Below, piece by piece: positions 30,468-39,228 of a stretch of 41,894 nucleotides of DNA (position 1 is the first letter of the stretch; every line of letters begins with the position of its first letter). Source of the stretch: an uncultured Lachnospiraceae bacterium (lineage in GTDB: Bacteria; Bacillota; Clostridia; Lachnospirales; Lachnospiraceae); contig CAJUKV010000031.1 of assembly GCA_910587305.1 (NCBI GenBank), forward strand, positions 1 to 41,894. Direction: 5' to 3'. Below the pieces are notes generated by a model. That model saw only the letters and a program-made list of their open reading frames with translations. It had not been told where the DNA came from and ran no database searches. The position numbers were made by a program, and so were the translations under genes.

Positions 30468-32309
30468 ATGTGGCTGCGGATGAAAAGTTATTTTCGGGGA
30501 ATGAGTTTAAGGAAAAAAATACTGGTTACCAATGTCCTTTTCTTTGCCCTGCCCTGCTTAATTTTATCCTGGCAGATTATTACTTTTGTGCAGACGGAGG
30601 CGAACCAGAGGCTGAATCAGTCCAGGCTTGCAATTTTAAACCAGATTAACCGGAATATGGAGGACATGCTAAAAAACATTGTGGTTTACTCGGATTTCTT
30701 TTTCAGCAATGCGGAGGTGAACAGCCTTCTCTCACAAAGGAAGTTTGAAAGCGACTATGAGGCAAGGACCACGGAAAGGGCAATGCAGGAATTTTTGCGG
30801 AGCAGATGGGTTTATTATGGGGATAAAGGGTACTATCTGGAGATTTTAGGGGAAAACGGGCGAAACTATTCCTCCCGGTGGAATGACCAGGTGGAGTTTG
30901 TTTTTTCAGATTTGGATAATCTGAAGGAGGAAGACTGGTATGGCATGCTTTTGGAAAGCGGCAGAATCCGGTATATCCCCACTTATCGCAGCAAAGAATT
31001 CAGCAAGGATGGGGAGAGCATAGTCCGGGCGGTGCGTCTTTTGCGGCATTTAAACAGTGACAGGTACATTGGCCTTATGGATGTGAGTATCCAGCAGGAT
31101 CAGTTTTTAAGGCTTTTTGAGGACGGAGCGCGGCAGGAAAACCAAAGGCTGCTTTTGATGGATGAGACGGGGAGAATTTTAAGCTGCACGGACAGGGAGC
31201 TCATTGGGAATTATATCAGCTCGGAAAAATATCTGGAAAAGCTGCTCAATTATGATCATGGATACTTCCCGGCAAATATGGAGGGGATTTATTCGCAGAT
31301 TTGCTTTACCACAAATGACGCCACAGGCTGGAAAATTATTATGTATGAAACCATGCAGAAAAGCGCCTGGTTTGGCAACCTAAGCTATCTTTGGATCATA
31401 GGCGTGGCGGTGGTTTATTTCCTTTTGGCTTTGCTGATGTCCGTTTACAATGCAAGGTATATCAGCCGCCCGATGCAGAAGTTAAAGGAAGATATGCGCA
31501 CGGCCTATAAAGGAGATTTAAGTGTCCGGGCACAGGTGGAGACGGGGGATGAGTTTGGGCAGCTTAGTCATCAGTTTAATGAGATGATTTGCAGAATTGA
31601 GGAATTGATTGCGCAGTTAGGACAGAGGGATGAGGAAAAACGCGTATTGGAGCTGAATGCCCTGCAGGCGCAGATTAATCCGCATTTTCTGTATAATACG
31701 CTGGCGTCCATCCGCTTTTTGGTGGAAATGGATATGAAGGAGCAGGCGGATACTTCTCTTCTTGCGCTTGCGAAGCTTTTAAAGAGAACTTTTTCAGATT
31801 ACAGGGAACTGATTCCGGTGAAAGAGGAGCTAGAGTCTTTGGAAAACTATCTGGTGCTGATGAAGAACCGGTATCAGGATACATTTGAGTGGGAAATACG
31901 GATGGATGAGGATGTGAAGGATGCGTTAGTGCCAAGAGTTAGTGTGCAGCCTCTGGTGGAAAACTCTATTTCCCATGGCTTCGGGCAGAAAAAGGATATG
32001 GGACATATCGCTATACGGGCGAAAAAGGAAGGAGAGGATTTGCTCATCAGCGTTTATGACAACGGGGAGGGAGCGGATCTTGATAAGATAAAGGCGCTTC
32101 TTGCTTCTAAGGGAGACTGCCAGGAGGGGCAGGTAAGCAGCATTGGCGTTCGTAATGTACAGGAGCGTATCAGACTTTCTTTTGGGAAAAACAGCGGGCT
32201 TTGCGTTTACAGGTTAGAGCATGGAGGGATTAGGATGGACATGAGAATGCCTGCCCGGACAACGTCGGAGCTGCGGGGAGGGAGTTGTTATGAAGATTAT
32301 TATCCTTGA
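30468..32309 (+). CDS. LytS/YesM-type sensor histidine kinase
   Basis: A 613-residue membrane kinase. An N-terminal span (about residues 17-38) and a second near 310 enclose an extracellular sensing domain of some 270 residues. Next come a HAMP linker (YISRPMQKLKEDM) and the His_kinase domain with the phospho-acceptor His406 in QAQINPHFLYNTL. The C-terminal ATPase shows QPLVENSISHG and DNGEG. This architecture is usual for kinases that sense extracellular sugars and control a nearby ABC importer. It overlaps the response regulator gene by 20 bases, and the importer genes are just downstream, so it very likely controls them. The ligand is unknown; a sulfated oligosaccharide would fit the sulfatase. 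Confidence 0.93.
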   Translation: MWLRMKSYFRGMSLRKKILVTNVLFFALPCLILSWQIITFVQTEANQRLNQSRLAILNQINRNMEDMLKNIVVYSDFFFSNAEVNSLLSQRKFESDYEARTTERAMQEFLRSRWVYYGDKGYYLEILGENGRNYSSRWNDQVEFVFSDLDNLKEEDWYGMLLESGRIRYIPTYRSKEFSKDGESIVRAVRLLRHLNSDRYIGLMDVSIQQDQFLRLFEDGARQENQRLLLMDETGRILSCTDRELIGNYISSEKYLEKLLNYDHGYFPANMEGIYSQICFTTNDATGWKIIMYETMQKSAWFGNLSYLWIIGVAVVYFLLALLMSVYNARYISRPMQKLKEDMRTAYKGDLSVRAQVETGDEFGQLSHQFNEMICRIEELIAQLGQRDEEKRVLELNALQAQINPHFLYNTLASIRFLVEMDMKEQADTSLLALAKLLKRTFSDYRELIPVKEELESLENYLVLMKNRYQDTFEWEIRMDEDVKDALVPRVSVQPLVENSISHGFGQKKDMGHIAIRAKKEGEDLLISVYDNGEGADLDKIKALLASKGDCQEGQVSSIGVRNVQERIRLSFGKNSGLCVYRLEHGGIRMDMRMPARTTSELRGGSCYEDYYP

Positions 32310-33879
32310 AGATGAGGGAATTACCAGGCAGTGGCTTAAGAAAAAGCTGGAAGAGCTTTCGGAGGATTATCATGTGGAGGGGGTTTTTTCCAATGGGAGA
32401 AAGGCCCTTGACTATCTTGCATCCGGGAAGGATGTGGATGTTATTTTTACGGATATACGTATGCCTGTTATGGATGGTCTGGAATTTCTGGAAAAGCTTT
32501 TGGAAATGGGGTTAGAACCGTATAAGGTTATTTTGAGCGCTTATGATGAGTTTCAATATGCCCGCCAGGCGATGCGGCTGGGAGCCCAGGAATTTGTGTT
32601 AAAGCCGGAAATTACCAAGGAAGCTTTAAAACAGATTTTAGGCGATGCGGCAAAGTATCTGGAACAAAGAAAGCAGGAAAGGGAAGAAAAGAAAGGCAAG
32701 GAAGCGGAGGAAGAAAGAGGAGCGGCCTTAGCCGAGCTGATGAAGCGGGAACCGGGCAGTATAAAAGACCTGGCGAAAGTGTTTGGGGAAAAGGTTACGG
32801 AGCAGGAAGCGAGGCAGCTGGTGATTGTGGATATTTATCTGGAAAAGCAGACGGCCCGTGAGGCTGTGGAGGAGCTGCTTTTACTGTTTCTGGAGCAGGA
32901 GAAGATGCGGGGAGCCTTTTCCTGGTCAGGAAGCCGGAGGATTATTTTGGGATATCTTCATAAGGCGGATATGGAGCGTACCAGGCTGATTGGAAGGCTG
33001 GGCGACATTTTGCAGATACATACGGGAATCAGGCTGTATTTGGGAATCAGCAGGATACAGGGGGATGGAAATGTAAAAGAGATGTACAGACAGGCGGTGA
33101 CGGCAAGGGAAAACAGAGTTTTTTTCGGGATTCCAGGTGTTCAGCAGTATGATGATATGCGGATTTCCATGGGGCAGGAGGCCGGGGAACTTTATTTTAA
33201 TCAGGATATCAAGGAAATAATGGGATACCTGCAGCAGGAAAATTACGACGCGGCGGAACAGATGGTTGACGCGTTTTTAGATAATGTGAAAAAGGCATCC
33301 TACCTTCATCCGGCGTATGTGAAAGCGCTGTGCGATGAGATTTTGTCAGCTTACCGTCATAATTTGTGGGAATATACGTTAGATGACGAGGAAAAAGAGC
33401 GGGCGGGAGGCACAGGTTTTTTTATCAATAAGCTGGCCTTAGAGGCTAACCAGGGATTGATGGAGGGAGAAACGCCTGATTTGGAGCAGCTTATCGCAAT
33501 GGTGAAGGGCGAGGTGGAGGAGCTGTGCGGCCTTTTACAGAAAAAGCGGGGCGCAGGACAATATTCGGCTCCTGTGAAAGAGGTGATGCGGTATGTGGAA
33601 GAGCATTTGGGGGAAAGAATATCCTTAGAGCAGATGGCGGATGCGGTTTTCTTAAGCAAACCATATCTTTCCACTCTTTTTAAAAAGGAAACCGGTAAGA
33701 AATTCAGCAGCTATCTACAGGAGATGCGGCTGGAAAAGTCTTCTGTCATGCTAAAAAACAGCAGACTGACCATAGGGGAAATTGCCGAACAGGCAGGATT
33801 TTTTGACACGGCCCATTTCAGCAAGGCATTTAAGGAGCATTATGGCTGTTCTCCCCTGGAATACCGAAAATCAAAATAA
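32290..33879 (+). CDS. YesN-type response regulator with AraC DNA-binding domain
   Basis: A 529-residue regulator. It has an N-terminal receiver domain with the acidic pair at EDE and phospho-acceptor Asp55 in IFTDIRMPVMDG, followed by Ser/Lys positions in LSAYDEF and VLKPE. A Glu/Lys-rich coiled-coil linker (about 120-150) joins a long middle domain, and the C-terminus is an AraC-type double helix-turn-helix (YVEEHLGERISLEQMAD, LSKPYLSTLFKKETGKKF, GFFDTAHFSKAFKEHYG). It overlaps the kinase gene by 20 bases. The expected target is the promoter of the sugar-binding protein gene at 34140. The regulator gene is followed about 80 bases later by a terminator, so the importer genes are transcribed separately. 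Confidence 0.94.
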   Translation: MKIIILEDEGITRQWLKKKLEELSEDYHVEGVFSNGRKALDYLASGKDVDVIFTDIRMPVMDGLEFLEKLLEMGLEPYKVILSAYDEFQYARQAMRLGAQEFVLKPEITKEALKQILGDAAKYLEQRKQEREEKKGKEAEEERGAALAELMKREPGSIKDLAKVFGEKVTEQEARQLVIVDIYLEKQTAREAVEELLLLFLEQEKMRGAFSWSGSRRIILGYLHKADMERTRLIGRLGDILQIHTGIRLYLGISRIQGDGNVKEMYRQAVTARENRVFFGIPGVQQYDDMRISMGQEAGELYFNQDIKEIMGYLQQENYDAAEQMVDAFLDNVKKASYLHPAYVKALCDEILSAYRHNLWEYTLDDEEKERAGGTGFFINKLALEANQGLMEGETPDLEQLIAMVKGEVEELCGLLQKKRGAGQYSAPVKEVMRYVEEHLGERISLEQMADAVFLSKPYLSTLFKKETGKKFSSYLQEMRLEKSSVMLKNSRLTIGEIAEQAGFFDTAHFSKAFKEHYGCSPLEYRKSK

Positions 33880-33960
33880 AAATACAAAAAGAAATAACAA
33901 AATACAAAAATCCAAAATTTTTTATAAAATAATTGAAATATTTACATGAAAATCAAAATT

Positions 33961-34009
33961 GAGTACAAGGAAGTGTTAACTGCAAACATGGAATTTGTAC
34001 TCTTTTTTT
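33961..34009 (+). terminator. Intrinsic terminator between regulator and importer genes
   Basis: GAGTACAA (33961-33968) pairs with TTGTACTC (33995-34002), followed by seven T residues. The loop is long (26 bases), so it is weaker than the others in the window. It may end the kinase/regulator transcript or act as an attenuator in a leader; no clear promoter was found on either side in 33880-34139. The small open frame there is not supported. Confidence 0.65.
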
Positions 34010-34139
34010 CGTACAATATGAACATCAGGATGGTGATTGCCAAAGCAGTATGGAGAAAATGTTTTAGAATTTTTTCTGAAATATTCGGTCGGGGAAACAA
34101 TCAGTCAGGTGATAAATATTTGTTTAAGGAGGAAAAGTG

Positions 34140-35489
34140 ATGAAGTTTAAAAAAATTATACGCGCTCTGATAGGGGCGGTAGTGCTCCTGAGTATGGCAG
34201 GCTGCGGAAACAAAGGTACGGAAGAACTTGTCTCAAAGGATAATCCGGCGGCAGGCGAGGCAAAAGGCGCCGAGGCAGGGCAGGAGTCCGGCGGCGAAGA
34301 AACTTCGGGAGAAAAGGTGAAGCTGACATTCTTAAGAGCAGGAACGGATGCGGAGAAAAAGGCTTTTTGGGATAAGGTAATTGCGGATTTTGAAACGGCT
34401 AATCCGGATATTGAAATTGAGTATCAGGAGTGCAGCTACGGGGATGATTTTGAAACAAAGTTAAATACCGGTTTTGCTTCCGGAACAGCGCCGGATGTGA
34501 TTGACTTTACACTGGCGTCCATGGGAGTAAGGGTGCCCTTAGGGCAGTATGCTGCGCTGGATGAGTTTACGGCCGATTGGGATGGCACAAGCGATTATAT
34601 GGAAAGCGCTTTAAACCTTGGGAAAATTGGCGGAAAGCTTTACGGTATTGCCACCCAGCCTGACGTGCGCCTCTTGGTTTACAACAAGGAGTTGTTTGAA
34701 CAGGCGGGGCTTGATCCGAACAGCCCTCCCACAAATTGGGATGAGCTTTTAGAATACCACAAAAAGCTGGTAAAAAAGGATGGCGATAACGTGGTTCAGA
34801 CAGGGCTTGGAGTTCCCTCATCCGGTTCCACCCAGCAGCATTACTTAACGATTTTTGCGCTGGCAAACGGAGAAAAAAATCTGGTGGATGAAGACAACAA
34901 TACGGTACTTTGCAATTCCGAAAAGGCCGTTGAGGCAGCGGAATTTTTAAAGAAACTCGAGGACGAGGGGACAATTCCCTGGGATAGCAGCAGCAGCGAC
35001 AACAACCCTTTTGCAAGCGGCCTTGCAGCTATGACCTACGCAAATACCACTGATTTTGCAAACTGGAACAACGGCGCTCTTGCAGGCAAGATTGCCATGG
35101 CGTCACCTTTAAAAAAAGAAAAACAGGCTACTTTCTGCGGTATGGGATTTATGTTTATGAGCAGCGAAACACCTCACAAGGAGGAAGCGTGGAGATTTAT
35201 AGAGTATGCATCAAGCGCTGATGTTGCCTGGACACGTTATGAGATGATGGGAGTTCCCCCTGTAAGGGAATCTCTGAAGGAAAGGTATATTGCGGAAAAT
35301 CCGGAGAACAATTCGGTTATTTACGAATCCGTTGCCTGCGGAGTAGGCTCTCCCAAAGTCGCTTATTCCAATGCTGTTTTTAATGCGGTCAATGATGCAA
35401 TGGAACGTATTGCCTATGGCGTAGAGGATCCCAAGACTGCGTTGGACAAAGCGGCCCAGGAAATCCAGAAAGAAATTGACAATCAGTAA
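34140..35489 (+). CDS. Sugar-binding lipoprotein of an ABC importer (family 1)
   Basis: A 449-residue extracellular solute-binding protein. A lipoprotein signal ends in LSMAGC with Cys22 as the lipidation site, followed by an acidic, Gly-rich linker (to about residue 58) and the binding domain, which starts VKLTFLRAGTDAEKKAFW. The family features FEXANPDIEIEYQE and ASGTAPDVIDF follow. ATG 34140 has AAGGAGG seven bases upstream; a GTG one codon earlier is a rival. It delivers an oligosaccharide to the permeases at 35647 and 36710. A hairpin with T-run after the gene probably lets this protein be made in excess. No ATPase gene is nearby, so a shared MsmX-type ATPase encoded elsewhere is likely. 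Confidence 0.94.
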   Translation: MKFKKIIRALIGAVVLLSMAGCGNKGTEELVSKDNPAAGEAKGAEAGQESGGEETSGEKVKLTFLRAGTDAEKKAFWDKVIADFETANPDIEIEYQECSYGDDFETKLNTGFASGTAPDVIDFTLASMGVRVPLGQYAALDEFTADWDGTSDYMESALNLGKIGGKLYGIATQPDVRLLVYNKELFEQAGLDPNSPPTNWDELLEYHKKLVKKDGDNVVQTGLGVPSSGSTQQHYLTIFALANGEKNLVDEDNNTVLCNSEKAVEAAEFLKKLEDEGTIPWDSSSSDNNPFASGLAAMTYANTTDFANWNNGALAGKIAMASPLKKEKQATFCGMGFMFMSSETPHKEEAWRFIEYASSADVAWTRYEMMGVPPVRESLKERYIAENPENNSVIYESVACGVGSPKVAYSNAVFNAVNDAMERIAYGVEDPKTALDKAAQEIQKEIDNQ

Positions 35490-35571
35490 GAAATTGCTGG
35501 GAAAAAGACTTTTTTAACGATTTCCGAACGCTCTTAGAGTTTATTTGAATAAAGAAAGCATGGTAATTCAT

Positions 35572-35628
35572 TCCGGTATCTGTAGGAAACTTTAACAGGA
35601 TTGCTCGCCTGACAGATACCGGATTTTT
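35572..35628 (+). terminator. Partial terminator between binding protein and permease genes
   Basis: A 12-bp perfect stem (TCCGGTATCTGT at 35572-35583 with 35612-35623) enclosing a smaller CAGG/CCTG stem, then TTTTT. It lies inside the importer operon, where it would lower permease expression relative to the binding protein. Confidence 0.75.
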
Positions 35629-35646
35629 AAAAAAGGAGGAGAGGGA

Positions 35647-36549
35647 GTGAATAAAAGTACAAGCGCTAAAAAAAGAAAGGGCAGGTATGATGGCTGCGCT
35701 TATGTGATGATCTTTCCGGCATACTGCATATTTACCATATTTATTTTGGTTCCCATCGCAGTTGTATTTTATTACAGTATCACGAACTTTAACATGTATA
35801 CCACCCCGGAGTTGGTGGGGGTTAAAAATTATATCAATCTTTTTACCGACGAGGACTTTCTGATATCTATTAAAAACACTTTGTTTTACAGTATATTTAC
35901 CCTGTTTCCGCAGCTTGCATTAGGATTGTTTGTTGCGGTGCTGCTTTATAGAAAGTCAAAGCTCCTGCCTTTATTCCGTACGGCTTTTTACATACCAAAT
36001 GTCATGTCCATGGTGTGTATTTCCATGGTATGGCTGTGGGTTTTTGATCCTACCTTCGGCGTGCTGAACCTGATATTAAAAAGCTTTGGGGCATCTACAA
36101 AGATGTGGCTGCAGGATCCGGATATGGCTATGTTCTGTGTAATTCTGATGAGCATTTGGAAAAGCTGCGGTTACTCTATGGTCATTTTCCTTTCCGGATT
36201 GACATCTATTCCGGACTCCCTGTATGAAGCAGCTTCTCTTGACGGCGGTACTGCCATACAGAAATTCTGGCATATTACCTGGCCCATGCTGCGTCCTACC
36301 ACCTTTTTCCTGCTGGTTACGGGAATTGTGAACAGCTTTTCCGTATTTGAGCAGGTGAACATTATGACCAACGGAGGGCCACTTAAAAGAACTACCACGA
36401 TTGTGCATCAGATTTACAGGAGAGGTTTTCTGGAGTTTAAGATGGGCTACGCAAGCGCAATGTCAGTGATACTTTTAGCTTTTTCCATCTTAGTCACAAT
36501 TTTAATTTTCAAATATGGAAGCGGAGGACAGGATGTAGATGTTTCATAA
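35647..36549 (+). CDS. ABC sugar importer permease (MalF-type)
   Basis: A 300-residue membrane protein with about six spans. It carries the ABC-permease EAA loop YEAASLDGGTAIQKFWHITWP (about residues 198-218), which docks the ATPase. The N-terminal region is short, as in Gram-positive oligosaccharide permeases. Start is GTG 35647, preceded by GGAGGAG. A 160-base gap separates it from the second permease gene. That gap shows no gene or strong hairpin. Confidence 0.93.
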   Translation: MNKSTSAKKRKGRYDGCAYVMIFPAYCIFTIFILVPIAVVFYYSITNFNMYTTPELVGVKNYINLFTDEDFLISIKNTLFYSIFTLFPQLALGLFVAVLLYRKSKLLPLFRTAFYIPNVMSMVCISMVWLWVFDPTFGVLNLILKSFGASTKMWLQDPDMAMFCVILMSIWKSCGYSMVIFLSGLTSIPDSLYEAASLDGGTAIQKFWHITWPMLRPTTFFLLVTGIVNSFSVFEQVNIMTNGGPLKRTTTIVHQIYRRGFLEFKMGYASAMSVILLAFSILVTILIFKYGSGGQDVDVS

Positions 36550-36709
36550 GACTATGGGCAGGTATGGAGCCAAAATGCAAAGATTTTTTATTTATCAAAT
36601 CCTCATTCATTTGGTCGGGGCATTTATGCTCTTAAACTCCCATAAATTGTGGCGCACATCCGGCAGAAAGCAATTTTCAAACACGCTCTAGGAAACATGG
36701 AGGATTAAG

Positions 36710-37573
36710 ATGAAAAAAGAGAAAAAATATCAGGTTATATGGATTATTGCAATGAGCATTGCGTCCCTTGTGATGCTGATACCGATTATCATGATGTTTA
36801 TGACGTCCTTTAAAACCATGGCGGAAATCCAGTCGCCGGTTTTCCATTTGCTCCCGGAAAAATTTTCCCTGGATAATTATAGAGAGGCTATGACAACTGG
36901 GAACTGGCTGGTATACTTTAAGAATTCCCTGGTGATTACCCTGACGGCGGTAATTCTTTCCCTGCTGTTTAATTCCATTGCAGGATATGCCTTTGCAAGA
37001 CTTAGGTTTAAGGGGGCAAAAATTATGTTTTTATTTTTGATGATAGGTCTTATGATGCCGCCGCAGGTGACGATGCTGCCTACCTTTCTGATTATGGCAC
37101 AGTTTCCTTTTGCAGGTGGAAACAACTTGTTTGGCACAGGTGGAACCGGGCTTATCAACACGTATGCCGGCCTGGTAATTCCGTTGGTTTCGGGATCTTA
37201 TGGGGTGTTTTTGTGCAAACAGTTTTACGAGAATTTTCCCCGCTCGCTGGATGAAGCGGCGGAAATTGACGGGGCGAACAGATGGAGAACCTATTTTACA
37301 ATTTACCTGCCCAATTCGAAGGCCATTCTGGCTACGTTAGGGCTGCTGAAAGGGGTTGCCGTATGGAACGATTATATGTGGCCGCTCATTATGACGAATT
37401 CGGAAAATATGAGGACGGTTCAGCTGGCCCTTACCATGTTTAAGACAGACAGCGGTATTGTGTGGAATCAGATGATGGCCGGCTCCGTGTTGGTGGCGCT
37501 GCCAATGTTTGTACTATTTTTATGCGCCCAAAAATATTTTATCCAGGGCATTGTGACCTCGGGATTGAAATAG
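36710..37573 (+). CDS. ABC sugar importer permease (MalG-type)
   Basis: A 287-residue membrane protein with six predicted spans. The first is near residues 10-30, followed by the MTSFKTMAEIQSPVFHLLPE segment typical of MalG-like permeases. The EAA loop DEAAEIDGANRWRTYFTIYLP lies near residues 182-202. GGAGG lies six bases before ATG 36710. It pairs with the permease encoded at 35647 to form the channel. It ends 99 bases before the sulfatase gene, probably in the same transcript. Confidence 0.93.
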   Translation: MKKEKKYQVIWIIAMSIASLVMLIPIIMMFMTSFKTMAEIQSPVFHLLPEKFSLDNYREAMTTGNWLVYFKNSLVITLTAVILSLLFNSIAGYAFARLRFKGAKIMFLFLMIGLMMPPQVTMLPTFLIMAQFPFAGGNNLFGTGGTGLINTYAGLVIPLVSGSYGVFLCKQFYENFPRSLDEAAEIDGANRWRTYFTIYLPNSKAILATLGLLKGVAVWNDYMWPLIMTNSENMRTVQLALTMFKTDSGIVWNQMMAGSVLVALPMFVLFLCAQKYFIQGIVTSGLK

Positions 37574-37672
37574 CGGGAAGGCTTATTTTATCAGGCATTG
37601 ATATGCTTTATCAGAAGGAAATGTTTGGAAACTCTTTCATATAAGCCTGCGGATGTGGGCGGAAAGGTTATT

Positions 37673-39040
37673 ATGGAAAGACCTAATATTATATTTTATT
37701 TTTCAGATCAGCAGCGGGCGGACACCTTAGGCTGCTACGGACAAAAACTGGATATTAGCCCTAACCTGGATAGGCTGGCAAAGGAAGGCGTTTTATTTGA
37801 AAAAGCTTTTACGGCGCAGCCGGTGTGCGGTCCTTGCAGGGCGCTGTTTCAGACAGGGAAATATCCGACCCAAATCAATTGCTTTAGAAACGGACAGCCC
37901 CTTCCCTTTGACTGTAAGACAGTGGCCGATTATATGGATGAGGCGGGTTATGAGACTGCCTATGTGGGAAAATGGCATTTGGCAAGCCACAGAAACAGCT
38001 ATACTGCGCCGCCGGATATCGATTATGAAGAAAAAGCGATTCCTTTAGAGCGCAGGGGCGGCTATAAGGGATTTTGGAGAGTGGCGGATGTGCTGGAGGC
38101 CACTTCCCACGGTTATGACGGATTTGTATTTGATGAAAATATGAATAAATGTGAGTTTAAGGGATACAGGGCGGATTGTATTACGGATTTTGCCCTGGAA
38201 TACCTGGACGCTTATGATGGGAATAAGCCGTTCTTTTTAACCATATCCCATATAGAACCTCACCACCAAAACGATAGGGAATGCTATGAAGGGCCTATAG
38301 ACTCAAAGGAGAGATTTGCGGATTATGAGCTTCCGGAGGACTTAGAAGCTCTTAAGGGGGATGCGGATGAAATGTATCCGGATTACCTGGGATGCTGTAG
38401 GAGTCTGGATGATAATTTAGGACGGCTTATCATAAAATTGAAGGAAAAAGGGTTGTATGACAATACTGTCATTATATACAGCTCGGATCATGGTTCGCAT
38501 TTCAAAACAAGGAACAGAGATGCGCACATGATGGGGGGAGATGATTATAAACGTTCCTGCCATGATTCCTGCCTGCAGGTTCCGCTGGTGATCGCAGGGC
38601 CCGGATTCAGGGGAGGAAAAAGAATTAAGGAGCTGGTAAGCACAGCGGGACTTCCAAAGACTTTTCTTTCCATGGCCGGCGTGGACGTAGACGAAGCCAT
38701 GATAGGAGAGGATTTGGGGAGAGTGGCATCCGGAGAGCTCTCAGAGCGTAAAAACCGGATCTTTGCACAGATCAGCGAAAGCCGCATTGGACGGTGCATC
38801 CGTACGGAGGAATATCTGTATAGTGTGTATGCGCCTGGCCAAGACGGCTGGCAGCAGGGCAGCAGCGACTATTATGAGGAGGATTTTCTTTATGACTTGA
38901 AAAAGGATCCTTACCAGCTGGAAAATCAGGTTCGCAATCCGGCCTATGAAAAGGTGCGGGAGAAGCTGGCCGGGGAGCTTTTGGAGGAGATTGAGAAAGC
39001 GGAAGGCGTAAGGCCGGTGATAGCTCCCTGCAGCGACTAA
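37673..39040 (+). CDS. Cys-type sulfatase
   Basis: A 455-residue arylsulfatase-superfamily enzyme that removes sulfate esters from a sugar. It starts with the metal-binding NIIFYFSDQQRADTLGCYG. The formylglycine motif CXPXR is present as C52-G-P-C-R, so Cys52 must be oxidised by an anaerobic sulfatase-maturing enzyme encoded elsewhere. VGKWHLA and the second metal site SSDHGSHF follow. There is no signal peptide, so it acts in the cytoplasm on imported material. ATG 37673 has GGAAAGG six bases upstream and puts the conserved motif at the very N-terminus; an earlier ATG adds 25 residues unlike the family. It follows the importer genes, suggesting uptake of a sulfated host glycan fragment. Confidence 0.93.
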   Translation: MERPNIIFYFSDQQRADTLGCYGQKLDISPNLDRLAKEGVLFEKAFTAQPVCGPCRALFQTGKYPTQINCFRNGQPLPFDCKTVADYMDEAGYETAYVGKWHLASHRNSYTAPPDIDYEEKAIPLERRGGYKGFWRVADVLEATSHGYDGFVFDENMNKCEFKGYRADCITDFALEYLDAYDGNKPFFLTISHIEPHHQNDRECYEGPIDSKERFADYELPEDLEALKGDADEMYPDYLGCCRSLDDNLGRLIIKLKEKGLYDNTVIIYSSDHGSHFKTRNRDAHMMGGDDYKRSCHDSCLQVPLVIAGPGFRGGKRIKELVSTAGLPKTFLSMAGVDVDEAMIGEDLGRVASGELSERKNRIFAQISESRIGRCIRTEEYLYSVYAPGQDGWQQGSSDYYEEDFLYDLKKDPYQLENQVRNPAYEKVREKLAGELLEEIEKAEGVRPVIAPCSD

Positions 39041-39048
39041 AAGATAGT

Positions 39049-39118
39049 ATAAAAGCTCCAATGTCATTAAGTTGACGGCTGGTTTAGGCGCTAAACTTAA
39101 TGGCATTGATAAAAGCTC
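39049..39118. mobile_element. 50-bp palindromic mini-element with 10-bp direct repeats
   Basis: The 10-bp sequence ATAAAAGCTC occurs at 39049-39058 and 39109-39118. Between them lies a 50-bp segment (39059-39108) whose ends are 15-bp inverted repeats (CAATGTCATTAAGTT / AACTTAATGGCATTG, one mismatch). The direct repeats abut the inverted repeats exactly, the pattern left by transposition. It has no coding capacity and sits at the 5' arm of the terminator described next. It resembles a MITE or an internally deleted insertion sequence; IS4/IS231-type elements make duplications of about this size. Confidence 0.6.
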
Positions 39119-39147
39119 TCATCTTTGTGGAAAAGATGAGAGCTTTT
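39111..39147. terminator. Bidirectional terminator between sulfatase and antiporter genes
   Basis: A 16-bp perfect stem (AAAAGCTCTCATCTTT at 39111-39126 with 39132-39147) with a five-base loop, A-run on one side and T-run on the other. It serves the sulfatase transcript on the plus strand and the antiporter transcript on the minus strand. Confidence 0.9.
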
Positions 39148-39228
39148 AATGCAATAAACCGATTCGTAAAGCATGTCGGCGCTTGATGCAAAGCCCATGT
39201 CATACAAAAAGCAACAAGACTTGCGGCT

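Noticed and set aside
33946..34140. A 64-residue open frame before the binding protein gene
   Set aside because: It spans the terminator hairpin and T-run and lacks a ribosome binding site.
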